Source: Candidatus Kuenenia stuttgartensis (GTDB taxonomy: Bacteria; Planctomycetota; Planctomycetia; Pirellulales; UBA1268). From it: 39,995 bases of DNA. Below the pieces are notes generated by a model. The model had not been told where the DNA came from. It did not search any database and saw nothing but the letters and a program-made list of their open reading frames with translations. Numbering within the stretch: the first letter of the stretch is position 1; the number at the start of each line of letters is the position of its first letter. Shown in pieces: positions 1 through 9,229 of the stretch. Position numbers and translations under genes: made by a program. The DNA lies in assembly GCA_945870505.1 (NCBI GenBank), contig CAMBSN010000018.1:1-39995 (forward strand), in the 5' to 3' direction.

Positions 1-8
1 GGCGATTC

Positions 9-938
9 TCACACGTTTTCAACATTGGCGGCGTGCCGCCGCATCCACCCTGGCGAGACGAACCGCCGCAGGAGCGCCCGCCCCGTCCGGACGGCGTCGG
101 CCTGCCACTGGCGATCGTCGGGATCGCCACCTCCATGGAGGCCGTCGAAGCGGAGCCGGCAGGGCCAGCCGCGAGACTCGGCCACCACATTGAATCGCTC
201 CGCGATCCGGAGCGTCCAGGCGGCGCCGAGCGTCTCCCGCAGGGCGAGATAGGCCGTGCCAAACGCAGCCAGATCGGCCTGACTGCCGCGCCGCGTGGCC
301 ACCTCGGCCACCTCGCTCCCGACAACTCGTCGCTGAGCCTGCTGCAGCCACGACTGCGCTGCCGCGACGATCGCGCCGCTGGCGACGAGCCACGCGGCAA
401 CGGCGTCGAGTGTGGCCCCCTGCTGCCCCACGGACTCGACGAACGGCAGGAACTGCCGGAGCAGGATCACCTGACCGACGGCCACCATCACCGCCGCCAC
501 GCCATGGCGGGTGGCGGCGAAGTTCATCGCGGCCACGAGCACCAGCGCGAGCATGAACCAGCGCTGGAGGGCATGCACGTCGGGCGGCGATCCCGGCCGC
601 ACGAGCGCCGCCGACGCCGCCGGCAGCGCGACGATTCCCGCGAGCGACGCCACGATGAACTGCCAGACACCATGCTGCGGCCGCTTCGCCCCCAAGAGCG
701 ACATGATCGGACAGAGCGAGACCGCCACCACGGCGAGCCGGGCTGAGGCCTGCGATGCTGGATCGACGAGGCCGCCACTCCCGCGAACCGCTGACTCGAC
801 CGCGAAGGCGACCGCGGCTCCACAGGCCCACCAGGCGGCTGGCACGGCCGTGGTGCCGCGAGCCAGGAAGGCCCCGGCGCAGGCGGCCACCGCGGTGATC
901 AGGGCGGCAACACACGAAAGGCCGACGGCTACGGGCAT
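9..938 (-). CDS. Multi-pass membrane protein of unknown function
   Basis: 309-aa ORF with several hydrophobic segments; typical coding composition; no family recognised. Confidence 0.6.
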   Translation of the reverse strand: MPVAVGLSCVAALITAVAACAGAFLARGTTAVPAAWWACGAAVAFAVESAVRGSGGLVDPASQASARLAVVAVSLCPIMSLLGAKRPQHGVWQFIVASLAGIVALPAASAALVRPGSPPDVHALQRWFMLALVLVAAMNFAATRHGVAAVMVAVGQVILLRQFLPFVESVGQQGATLDAVAAWLVASGAIVAAAQSWLQQAQRRVVGSEVAEVATRRGSQADLAAFGTAYLALRETLGAAWTLRIAERFNVVAESRGWPCRLRFDGLHGGGDPDDRQWQADAVRTGRALLRRFVSPGWMRRHAANVENV

Positions 939-1080
939 CCCGACAGGCTACCACCGTGGGGTTCGATGATGACGATTGGGCGGGCTGCGGCGGCCGCGGT
1001 GCACGTGGCGGCCGCGCGAGGACGATGAGCCATGTGGTCCACGTGCGGCCCCATCGCGGCACGATCCCGGGAGGCTCTCC

Positions 1081-1479
1081 ATGCGCCGCGTTTCCCTCGT
1101 CGCCATCGTCGCGGTCGCCATCCTCGCGGCTGAGTCGCAGGCCATCGAGATGTTCACCTTCTACGGCGACGGCAGCCGAATCGGGCTGCCCAACCTCGAA
1201 GTGCCGATCGAGGCCTACCCGGGCATCCCGCTACGAAGCGACCGGATCCGCGCCCGGCGGCGGGCCATGCAGACCGGCTCGGCCGTCCGCGTCGGCCCCG
1301 GCACGCCCGTGGGCAGCGTGACGATCCGCCCCATGCCCACGAGATCGATGCCCACGACGTCTATGCCAGAAGCAGTGGCCCAACCGGCAGCCGAGCCGAT
1401 CCCAGCGCCACGGCCGTCGCCGGCGCCCTCCGATAGCGACGACGATCCGAAAACAACGAGCCGGCCAGTGGCTGACTGA
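1081..1479 (+). CDS. Small exported protein with Pro/Met-rich C-terminus
   Basis: Internal ATG start MRRVSLVAIVAVAILAAESQA looks like a signal peptide; 132 aa; upstream part of the longer ORF (from 976) has non-coding character. Confidence 0.5.
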   Translation: MRRVSLVAIVAVAILAAESQAIEMFTFYGDGSRIGLPNLEVPIEAYPGIPLRSDRIRARRRAMQTGSAVRVGPGTPVGSVTIRPMPTRSMPTTSMPEAVAQPAAEPIPAPRPSPAPSDSDDDPKTTSRPVAD

Positions 1480-1521
1480 CGCCGCCACTGACCGGCCCTT
1501 GAAACTGTGGGGGCCGAGCGA

Positions 1522-2898
1522 TTACTTCTCGCCCGCTTCCTTCTTGAGGGTGGCGAGCAGGTCGGCGGCCTCCGACTTCGTGGCGAACATCGGCTCGTTC
1601 GCGATCACTTCCTCGAGGATCTTTCGAGCCAGGTCCTTCTCGCCGCGGTCGGTGAGAATCTTCGCCACATAGAACGCGCCGTCACTCGACAGCGCGTTGC
1701 TGCGGCGAACCTGCTCCAGGATCCGCTCGGCGTCTTCGCGACGGCCGAGCTTGTAGAAGACCCAGGCGAGTGTCGTCACCGCCGGGATCTGCTGCGGCGT
1801 GTTCTCCCGGTACTTGGCGACGTTGGTGTCGGCCAGTTCGAGGGCACGACGACGGGCCTCTTCGTCGTCGCTCTCGATGAGAACCAGGGCCAGCGAGTTG
1901 CTCACATCGAAGTTGCCCGGCGACTGGAAGTGGGCCTCGTTGAGGAACTTCTGCGACGTGGCGTAGTCGCGGCCCACGCGGGCCACGAGCCCCCGAACGA
2001 ACTTAGCCTCGAGGCTCTTGGCGTCGAGCTTCAGGGCCGTGTCGGCTGCGGCCTTGGCCGCCTCGAGGTCGTTTTGCTGGAGATACCAGCGGGCCGCGAA
2101 GAGCTGCACGGCGGGATCGGTCGGAGCCGCCTTGATGGCATCCTGGATCCACTTCTTGGCCGCGTCGCGCTTCTTGGCCTCGTCGTTCCGCTGGGCCATC
2201 GCCAGTTCGGGGAGCGGCGAGTTCTTGTCGATCTTCTTCGCTTCCCTGAACTCGGCGAGCGCCTCGGGCTCCTTGCCGAGCTGGAAGAGGACGTTGCCCA
2301 TCCGCAGCCGCGAGCCGGCGTTGTCGGGATCGAGCTCGATCCACTTGGAGAGCTGCTTTTGGGCGTTTTCCCACTGCCGGCGGCGCTCGGCGACGGCGGC
2401 GGTGCCCGCTGCGCAGCGGATGTCGAAGTCGCGACGGCGCTTCGGGTTTTCGTTGTAGGCCGAGGTCAGCTCAGCGGCCTTCGCGAAGAGCACGTCGGCG
2501 TCGGTGATCCGCCCTTCGCCGAAGGCGAGGTCGCCGAGCTTGAGGTACGACTCCGGATCGGCCGGAAACTTCACGGCGGCGTTCTCGAGTTCCTCACGCG
2601 CCTGCGGGAGTTGGTTCACCGCCATCCAGAGCGTCGCCATCATCACGCCCGGCGGGGGCAGCTTGGGATTGTTGCTCTTGGACCGCTCGAGGATCGCCCG
2701 GCAGCCGTCGATGTCGCGGTCGCGAAACCGCGCGATGGCGTTGGTGACCTCCTTGTTCATGGTGTCGTCGGAGACAGCGGTGCCGATCAACGCCTGGGCG
2801 GTGATCTGCGCCTGCACCGCCGCGCCACTGGCTGCAGCGGCGATGACCACCAAGGCCACCACCAGACGACGGAACGGAAACCTGAAGCCGTAGTCCAT
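1522..2898 (-). CDS. TPR-repeat protein with N-terminal membrane/signal segment
   Basis: 458 aa; repeated TPR-like helices (e.g. PESYLKLGDLAFGEGRITDADVLFAKAAEL, AGSRLRMGNVLFQLGKEPEALAEFREAKKI). Confidence 0.8.
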   Translation of the reverse strand: MDYGFRFPFRRLVVALVVIAAAASGAAVQAQITAQALIGTAVSDDTMNKEVTNAIARFRDRDIDGCRAILERSKSNNPKLPPPGVMMATLWMAVNQLPQAREELENAAVKFPADPESYLKLGDLAFGEGRITDADVLFAKAAELTSAYNENPKRRRDFDIRCAAGTAAVAERRRQWENAQKQLSKWIELDPDNAGSRLRMGNVLFQLGKEPEALAEFREAKKIDKNSPLPELAMAQRNDEAKKRDAAKKWIQDAIKAAPTDPAVQLFAARWYLQQNDLEAAKAAADTALKLDAKSLEAKFVRGLVARVGRDYATSQKFLNEAHFQSPGNFDVSNSLALVLIESDDEEARRRALELADTNVAKYRENTPQQIPAVTTLAWVFYKLGRREDAERILEQVRRSNALSSDGAFYVAKILTDRGEKDLARKILEEVIANEPMFATKSEAADLLATLKKEAGEK

Positions 2899-2925
2899 GC
2901 TCGAAAACTCCTAGAAGGATGAGTC

Positions 2926-4716
2926 GTGGTAAAGCCGGTGGAGCCGCGGGCGAATCCCGAAACCCGTATGTTCGGTTACTCTATACGTCGATTTTCCCCT
3001 TTTCCATGGGCCGGCCAAATCCGGCGGCGAGCGATGTTTCTGGGAGCGGTCTGCGAGCGGGAGGTGCTGGTGGCCCCGAGGGCCCGCGGCCTGTTCGTGG
3101 CCAGGGCCGTCTATGCCGGCACGCTGCTGGGAATCATCGCCACCTGCTGGCTGCTGGTGTCGGGCACCCGGCCAATCACCACCGTGGGCGACACTGCCCG
3201 CTTCGGCGGCACGCTGCTGCGGATTCTCGGCCCCCTCCAACTGGCTCTGGCGATGATGTCGGCCGCCCTCACGAGCGTGGTGGCGGTGGGCGTCGAGAAG
3301 GACCGCAAGACGCTCGAACTGCTTCTCGTCAGCCAGCTCGACGACGCCCAACTCGTGCTCGGCAAGCTCGCCGGCAGCCTTCTTCGCACCGGCCTCCTGC
3401 TGGTGGCCGCGGTGCCCGTGTTCGCGCTGGCCACGGCCTTCGGGGGCGCCACGCCCGCCCAGATGGCGCGGGCCTTCCTGGTGACCGCGGCGGCGGCGGC
3501 GACGGCGGCCGCAGTGGCAAACGCAATCGCCTTCTGGCGCGACACCACCTTCCAGTCGCTGGCGATCACGCTGTTTGCGATCGTCGCCTGGCTGGCCACG
3601 GGCGAGGCGGTGGCCGCCCTGCGTGGCGGCGACGCCGCGGCAGCGATCTCGCCCGTTCGGGGCCTGTTTGCCGCGCTCTCGCCCACGGGGAGCAGCATCC
3701 TCGCACCCCTGCTCGGCTCGTGCGGCGCGATCGCGGTGATCGCAACCGGCTGGGCGATCGCGCGGGCCCGGGCCTGGAACACGCGAGTTCAGGTGCGGCC
3801 ACGATTTGAGGACGAGGCCGGCGGCGCGACGACTGGCGCCCGGAGGGAGCCACGGACGGTCTGGCGGAATCCCGTTCTCTGGCGGGAACTCCGCACCCGC
3901 GCCCACGGTCGGGCGATGCTCGCGGTGCGGATCGCCTGGCTGCTGCTCTTCGCCGCGGCGGTTGCCGGGATCGTCGCCGAGACCAAGACTCCGCGGCCCG
4001 ACCGGATCGGCATCGCCACCGCCGTGGTGCCGATGGTGGTGGCAAGCCTGCTGGCCATCACCGCGCTGGCCGTCACCAGCGTGACCACCGAGCGAGACCG
4101 GGGGACGTTCGATCTGCTGCTCGTCAGCGATCTGGAGCCGAAGGAGTTTGTCTGGGGGAAGATCCTCGGGGTGCTCGGGGCAGCCGCCGACATGGTGGTG
4201 CTCCCAATCGGCCTGTGCCTGGCGCTGGTGCCCCTGGGCATCGCCACGCCGGAACATGGCGGCGAGTTGGCCGTCGGCCTCGCGGTGCTCACGTTCTTCG
4301 TGGCCGTCCTCGGCGTCTACGCCGGGCTGTCGCACGTCGCCTCGAGGCGGGCGATCGCGGTGGCCCTCGGCGTGGTGGCCTTTCTCTTCGTGGGCGTGGC
4401 CACCGCGATGCGGATCATGGTGGCGTTCGGCGGCAGCTTTGAACTGCAACTGGCTCCGTTTCTCGCCGCGATCGTGGGGGGCGCGGTCGGGCTCTACGCG
4501 GCGCTCTCCGCCCGCAACCCGTCACCCGCGGTGGGCTGGACATCGGCCCTGCTGCCGGCGCTCACCTTCGTGGCGATCACCAGTTTCCTGCAGGGGAGCA
4601 GTCTGCAGGTGCTCCTCGTCGTGCTTGCGGCCTACGGCTTCGCCACGCTCGCGTTGCTCGTGCCGTCGATCGCCGCCTTCGACCTGCTCACCGGACGCAC
4701 CACCACCGGCGAGTGA
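2926..4716 (+). CDS. ABC-2 type transporter permease-like protein, two tandem homologous halves
   Basis: 596 aa multi-TM; duplicated motif KDRKTLELLLVSQL...LGKLAG and RDRGTFDLLLVSDL...WGKILG. Start may be downstream (ATG 2968 or 3034). Confidence 0.75.
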   Translation: MVKPVEPRANPETRMFGYSIRRFSPFPWAGQIRRRAMFLGAVCEREVLVAPRARGLFVARAVYAGTLLGIIATCWLLVSGTRPITTVGDTARFGGTLLRILGPLQLALAMMSAALTSVVAVGVEKDRKTLELLLVSQLDDAQLVLGKLAGSLLRTGLLLVAAVPVFALATAFGGATPAQMARAFLVTAAAAATAAAVANAIAFWRDTTFQSLAITLFAIVAWLATGEAVAALRGGDAAAAISPVRGLFAALSPTGSSILAPLLGSCGAIAVIATGWAIARARAWNTRVQVRPRFEDEAGGATTGARREPRTVWRNPVLWRELRTRAHGRAMLAVRIAWLLLFAAAVAGIVAETKTPRPDRIGIATAVVPMVVASLLAITALAVTSVTTERDRGTFDLLLVSDLEPKEFVWGKILGVLGAAADMVVLPIGLCLALVPLGIATPEHGGELAVGLAVLTFFVAVLGVYAGLSHVASRRAIAVALGVVAFLFVGVATAMRIMVAFGGSFELQLAPFLAAIVGGAVGLYAALSARNPSPAVGWTSALLPALTFVAITSFLQGSSLQVLLVVLAAYGFATLALLVPSIAAFDLLTGRTTTGE

Positions 4717-4719
4717 CGC

Positions 4720-5547
4720 TCACCGCCGCGTCGTCGGCCCAGCGGAGCGGGAGGCGGTCGCCCCGGCGGCCGCACCCTCCAGGACAGCCAGCCGTTCGGC
4801 CGCATCGGTCGGCCCGCCGCCGCGAGCGATCGCGGTGCGATAGCTGTCGATCGCATCGGCGGGCCGGCCGAGCGCCTCCTGCGCCAGGCCCTCGAGCACG
4901 AGCACGTTGGCGGGAGTCTGGCTCGGACCGTAGGTCTCGCTCAAGACGGCCAGCGTGGCGAGGGCCCGCTGCGGTCGGTCGAGCCGCCGGTAGGCCTCCG
5001 CGGTGTCGATCAGCACGCTCCGGTCGGATGGATCGATCGCCAGGGCCCTGTGGAAGTCGGCGAGTGCCGGTTCGGGCTGACCGCGAGTGAGCGACACCTC
5101 GCCTCGCAGGTGCCAGGCATCTGCCGATCCCGGCGCCACGCGAACCGCCTCGCGGGCGAGTCGGTCCGCGTCGTCGAAGAGCCCCATCTCCAGATACATG
5201 CCCCCGCCCTGCACGCAGAGCTCGGCATCCTCCGGGGAGAGTCGCAGCGCCTCGTTGATCTGCGCCACGGCCTCCATCCGCTCGCCCCGCTTCCAGAGCA
5301 CCTCCGCGTAGTGGCGGCGGGCATCGATGTCGCCGGGGCAACTCTTCACGGCCCTCTCCAAGAGCCCCTCGGCTCGCACGAGGTCGCTGTGATCGGCTGC
5401 CGACAGACCCTCGTTGCACAGCCGCCTGGCCTCCGCCACGTCCGGCGCCACCGGCCCGCCCCGCTGGACGAGTCTGCACCCCGTCCCCGACGTCGCGACG
5501 AGCGTCGCGACGACCAAGACAACGGCTGCGGAGCGTGGTGGCACCAT
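4720..5547 (-). CDS. TPR-repeat lipoprotein-like protein
   Basis: Start at MVPPRSAAVVLVVATLVATSGTGCRLV (lipobox-like SGTGC); TPR repeats follow; the supplied ORF extends upstream in low-complexity Arg/Pro sequence. Confidence 0.7.
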   Translation of the reverse strand: MVPPRSAAVVLVVATLVATSGTGCRLVQRGGPVAPDVAEARRLCNEGLSAADHSDLVRAEGLLERAVKSCPGDIDARRHYAEVLWKRGERMEAVAQINEALRLSPEDAELCVQGGGMYLEMGLFDDADRLAREAVRVAPGSADAWHLRGEVSLTRGQPEPALADFHRALAIDPSDRSVLIDTAEAYRRLDRPQRALATLAVLSETYGPSQTPANVLVLEGLAQEALGRPADAIDSYRTAIARGGGPTDAAERLAVLEGAAAGATASRSAGPTTRR

Positions 5548-5708
5548 CTCGAAATCAAGCGGTGGAGATCCGCCGTACAGTAGCGGGCCAGGCCGACGGT
5601 CGACAGGCGTGTTGGAGCCTGCCGAAATCCCGCCGCCCCCCAAGCTTGCCGCCGCGCACGAACAGGCCTTGTGGCCCGGAGATCGTCCACCTACCACCCC
5701 CGCTCGAC

Positions 5709-6281
5709 ATGCCATCCCCCTCGCCGAGCCTCGCGTCCGCCGCCCTTGCCGCCGCCCTCCTGGGAGCGGCCGCGGGCTGCACCGTGCGCGACGAGCAGGC
5801 GACGAACAGCGGCGATGGCCGGTGGTGGGCCGCGGCCCCTTCCCGACCAACCAGCGGCCTGATCGGCGGTGGGGCGGTCGCTCCGCTCGCGACTCCCGCC
5901 ATCGACTACGTCGACGGATACGAGACGGGCTCGCGGCGTGCCATGGAGTCGGGCCTGCCGATGCTCGTTGTCTTTCGGGCGGCCTGGTGCCGCTGGAGCG
6001 GCGAACTCGTGCAGGCCGCGGTGGCCGACCCGCGGGTCGTGCGGCTCTCACGACGCTTCATCTGCATGGCCGTCGATGCCGACCGTCATGCCGACGCCTG
6101 CCGGCAGTTTGGCGTTCAGGCATTCCCCACGGTGATCATCCTCGACGCCACTGGCACCGAGCGGTTCCGGGCCACCGGTTCGGCCGCCTCGGTGCACATC
6201 GCCACGGCCATGAGCGAGGCTCTGACCGATCAACCTCGGCCCCGCCGCATCGCAGCCGAGCCAAGCGGTCCCGCGCGGTAG
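5709..6281 (+). CDS. Thioredoxin-fold lipoprotein, monothiol CxxS-type
   Basis: MPSPSPSLASAALAAALLGAAAGC lipoprotein signal; FRAAWCRWSGELVQ...FGVQAFPTVIILDATG thioredoxin-like pattern. Confidence 0.7.
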   Translation: MPSPSPSLASAALAAALLGAAAGCTVRDEQATNSGDGRWWAAAPSRPTSGLIGGGAVAPLATPAIDYVDGYETGSRRAMESGLPMLVVFRAAWCRWSGELVQAAVADPRVVRLSRRFICMAVDADRHADACRQFGVQAFPTVIILDATGTERFRATGSAASVHIATAMSEALTDQPRPRRIAAEPSGPAR

Positions 6282-6283
6282 GA

Positions 6284-6377
6284 GTACAAGCCGACCGGCC
6301 GTAAGGCCGCGGGCGAACCACGCGAGACCCAGCCTTCTCCTGGCCGCACCCCACGCCTCACGGCGTTGGGCTTGTAC
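6284..6377. repeat. Small inverted-repeat element containing REP-like hairpin unit
   Basis: gtacaagcc (6284-6292) and ggcttgtac (6369-6377) form perfect ends; contains ccgaccggccgtaaggccgcgggc (6291-6314) and an inverted variant (6349-6371). Confidence 0.65.
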
Positions 6378-6501
6378 AAACGGCTGCGCATCGCTCGTGG
6401 AGAACCCGGAGCGGATGCGCTCCGACCGTTTCCGCTACGATTGCCGCGGTCGGGCCGGCAGGAGGAGTCAGGCCCCCCGATCACCACCCCGAACCGTCCC
6501 C

Positions 6502-7659
6502 GTGTCGAAATCCCCCAGCCCGTCCGCCGCCGCGAAGAAGGGGGAGTTCCACGCCTATCCCTGGTGGAGCCCGCGGTTCTGGCACGGCATGCCTGCCGGC
6601 GTGTGGTTTGGCCTGCTCCGTGAGTACGGCTACCGGATCGACTTCATGAAGCTCGGTCTGGCGGCCACGGTGTCGATGATGACGGGCTTCAACTCGCTGA
6701 TGGGCCCGCTGTCGGATGCGCGATTCCGCCGCCGCCTCCGCGACCGGCCCACCACGCCGCCGCCGCTGTTCATCATCGGCCACTGGCGGAGCGGCACCAC
6801 GCTGCTGCACGAACTGGCGATGCTCGATGACCGCTTCTGCTGCCCCAACACCTATGAGTGCTTCGCCCCGAGTCACTTCCTTCTCACCGAGGACGTGATG
6901 ACGCAGGCCCTTCGCTGGATGATCCCGTCGAAGCGGCCGATGGACGACGTCGCTGCCGGCTGGGACCGCCCGCAGGAGGACGAGTTTGCCCTGATGAGCC
7001 TCGGCGCGCCCTCCTGCTACCGGCGGATCGCGTTTCCGGTGAGCAGCCCTGCGCGGCCGGAGGCGCTCGACCTCACAAAGCTCCCGCCGGCCGAACTCGA
7101 CCGCTGGAAGCAAACGCTCCGCCGATTCCTCGCGATGCTCGCGGTCCGCGACCCGCGGCGGCCGGTCCTCAAGAGCCCCCCGCACACCGCGAGAGTCGGC
7201 GTGCTCGCCGGCATGTTCCCCGAGTCGCGGTTTCTCAACGTCGTTCGCGACCCGTTCGTGGTGATCCCCTCGACGCTACGGCTCTGGAAGTCACTGCACG
7301 ATGTGCAGTCGCTGCAGGTCGAACGGGGCGCCACGCTCGAGGAATACGTCTTCGCCGCCTTCGCGGAGATGCACGACGCCTTCGAACGCGACCGGGCCAC
7401 GCTCCCTGCCGACCGTCTGCACGAGGTCCGCTACGAAGAACTCGTCGCTGATCCGGTGGGAACGCTGGCCACGTGCTACGAGCGGCTCGACCTGGGCGAC
7501 TTTGGCCGCGTCCGCCCCGCCCTCGAACGGCAGGCTGAGTCGATGCGCCGCTACCGCACCAACACCTACCGCCACGACCCGCGACTCGTCGCGGAGATCG
7601 CCTCCCGCTGCAAGCCGTTCCTCGACCGCTACGGCTACGCCGCCCCGGCCATCGGCTGA
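6502..7659 (+). CDS. Sulfotransferase family protein
   Basis: PLFIIGHWRSGTTLLHELAMLDDRFCCPNTYECF (5'-PSB loop) and SRFLNVVRDPFVVIPSTLRLW (3'-PB motif); likely GTG start at 6502. Confidence 0.85.
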   Translation: MSKSPSPSAAAKKGEFHAYPWWSPRFWHGMPAGVWFGLLREYGYRIDFMKLGLAATVSMMTGFNSLMGPLSDARFRRRLRDRPTTPPPLFIIGHWRSGTTLLHELAMLDDRFCCPNTYECFAPSHFLLTEDVMTQALRWMIPSKRPMDDVAAGWDRPQEDEFALMSLGAPSCYRRIAFPVSSPARPEALDLTKLPPAELDRWKQTLRRFLAMLAVRDPRRPVLKSPPHTARVGVLAGMFPESRFLNVVRDPFVVIPSTLRLWKSLHDVQSLQVERGATLEEYVFAAFAEMHDAFERDRATLPADRLHEVRYEELVADPVGTLATCYERLDLGDFGRVRPALERQAESMRRYRTNTYRHDPRLVAEIASRCKPFLDRYGYAAPAIG

Positions 7660-8369
7660 CGCTGACGCTGCTGCTGCAGCATCCGCACCTTGGGATCGGC
7701 CTGGGCACTCTTCGCCTCCTCGGCAAACTCCTCCGGCGTCATCCGGATCTGCTGCTCGAACCGACGGCGGGCCGCCAGCCAACGCACGACCGCGACAACC
7801 GCGGCGGCGACGAACAGCCAGGCTGCTGCTCGCCAGGCCGCGGCAGCCACCCGTGGCTCGTCGCCGATCGCCGACAGCCCTGCCGTCCCAAGCAGCGGCC
7901 GCATCGCCAGCACGGCGGCAGCCACCAACACGGCGAGCCCGGCACCGCCGCCCAGCGCGGCCGTCACCGTCCGCCAAGAAAAAATCCGCGACAGGCCGGC
8001 GAACGGATCGATGCGGCGCAGGCTTGGCGTGATCCGCGCCGGCTGCCACGAGAAGCCGTCGAGCACGAACCGCGTCGCCAGGCCGGCTGCGGCCGCGACC
8101 ACCACCACCGCCGTCGTGGGCAGGGCGACAGCGATCAGCCCGGGCCAGAGATCGATCGGCTGTCGTCCTCCAGCACCACGGATCGCGGTGCGGACGAGAT
8201 CGGCGGCGGCGGGCATCGTCGCCGTGGCCCAGACGGGCAGCAGGAGCGTGGCCGTGCCGGCGGTCGCCACCCACGCAGGCAGCGCCGCGGTCGGCATTGC
8301 CCCCTGGCGGCGGGCGGCCTCGCGCCGCCGCGGCGTGGCTGGGATCACACGATCGGAGTCGTCGGCCAT
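7635..8369 (-). CDS. flhB: FlhB/SctU-family export apparatus protein, C-terminally truncated
   Basis: N-terminus VIPATPRRREAARRQGAMPTA, FSWQPARITPSLRRIDPFAGLSRIFSWRTV and MTPEEFAEEAKSAQADPKVR match FlhB organisation; no NPTH before the stop. Confidence 0.8.
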   Translation of the reverse strand: MADDSDRVIPATPRRREAARRQGAMPTAALPAWVATAGTATLLLPVWATATMPAAADLVRTAIRGAGGRQPIDLWPGLIAVALPTTAVVVVAAAAGLATRFVLDGFSWQPARITPSLRRIDPFAGLSRIFSWRTVTAALGGGAGLAVLVAAAVLAMRPLLGTAGLSAIGDEPRVAAAAWRAAAWLFVAAAVVAVVRWLAARRRFEQQIRMTPEEFAEEAKSAQADPKVRMLQQQRQRQPMAGAA

Positions 8370-8397
8370 CGAGGTTTCGCGTTCTCGGTGAGGGGCG

Positions 8398-9204
8398 TCA
8401 GGGGCGGATGTCGTGAAAGCACCGCTCGAGCGGCGACTGCACGGCGGCAGCGAAGCCACCGATCCAGGAGTCGGCCCCGCCGCACACCGCAGCGAGGAGC
8501 ACGAGCGAGGCCACCGCCTGGAGCAGCCCTTGGCCGGGGTCGAAGCCGACCGACCGCACGGCAATCGCGGCGACGAGGTGGCAGGCGAGCACGGCGACGA
8601 GCGCCGGCAGCGCGAGCGACATCGCGAGTGACAGACCGATCGAAGGCATCGTGGCGACGAGTTCAAGCAGGTCGTCACGGGCGGTCGCGGCGGCGACCGC
8701 GCCGATCGGCAGGCTGCGGACGCCATCGACGAGTCCAGCGACGACCACCTCGTGGCCCCCGGCGGCGACGAACCCCGCCAGCCCAAGCCACCAGGCGAGC
8801 CGCCCGACGCCGGCCGATTCCGAACCCGGACCGTCGCCGAAGTCGTCGGCCCAGGAGAGCCCGGTGACGGTGCCGAGCAGTTGGCCCGCCCACGACGCCG
8901 ACGCAAACACGGCTGCGACGGCCAGTCCGATTCCGAGCCCCACCACTGCCTCCCCGAAGAGGAGCCCCAGGATCGATGAGCCATCGACCACCGGTGTCGG
9001 CGATGCGGCGAGGGCCGCCGGAGTGGCGGCCATGGCGAGGACCGCGGCGACCGCTCCCTGAACGCGAAGGCCGGTACCCGTGGCCAGCGGCATGGCACCA
9101 GCCCAGACCGCCACGGCCATCCGCACGAGCACGCCGGCCGCCACCACCGCATGGGCCGGGGTGAACGTGGCCAGCCACGGCAGCATGTGCGGGTCGATCG
9201 GCAT
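8398..9204 (-). CDS. fliR: FliR/SctT-family export apparatus membrane protein
   Basis: Hydrophobic 268-aa protein between FliQ and FlhB homologues; gene order FliP-FliQ-FliR-FlhB supports it. Confidence 0.75.
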   Translation of the reverse strand: MPIDPHMLPWLATFTPAHAVVAAGVLVRMAVAVWAGAMPLATGTGLRVQGAVAAVLAMAATPAALAASPTPVVDGSSILGLLFGEAVVGLGIGLAVAAVFASASWAGQLLGTVTGLSWADDFGDGPGSESAGVGRLAWWLGLAGFVAAGGHEVVVAGLVDGVRSLPIGAVAAATARDDLLELVATMPSIGLSLAMSLALPALVAVLACHLVAAIAVRSVGFDPGQGLLQAVASLVLLAAVCGGADSWIGGFAAAVQSPLERCFHDIRP

Positions 9205-9229
9205 GGATCGCTCCAGTCGCAGCGTGGCC

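Noticed and set aside
1507-2922. 471-aa plus-strand ORF
   Set aside because: Antisense to a well-supported TPR gene; high-GC open frame with Arg/Gly/Leu-rich low-complexity translation.
2911-4449. 512-aa minus-strand ORF
   Set aside because: Antisense to the ABC-2 permease; His/Arg/Gly-rich shadow-frame translation without recognisable domains.
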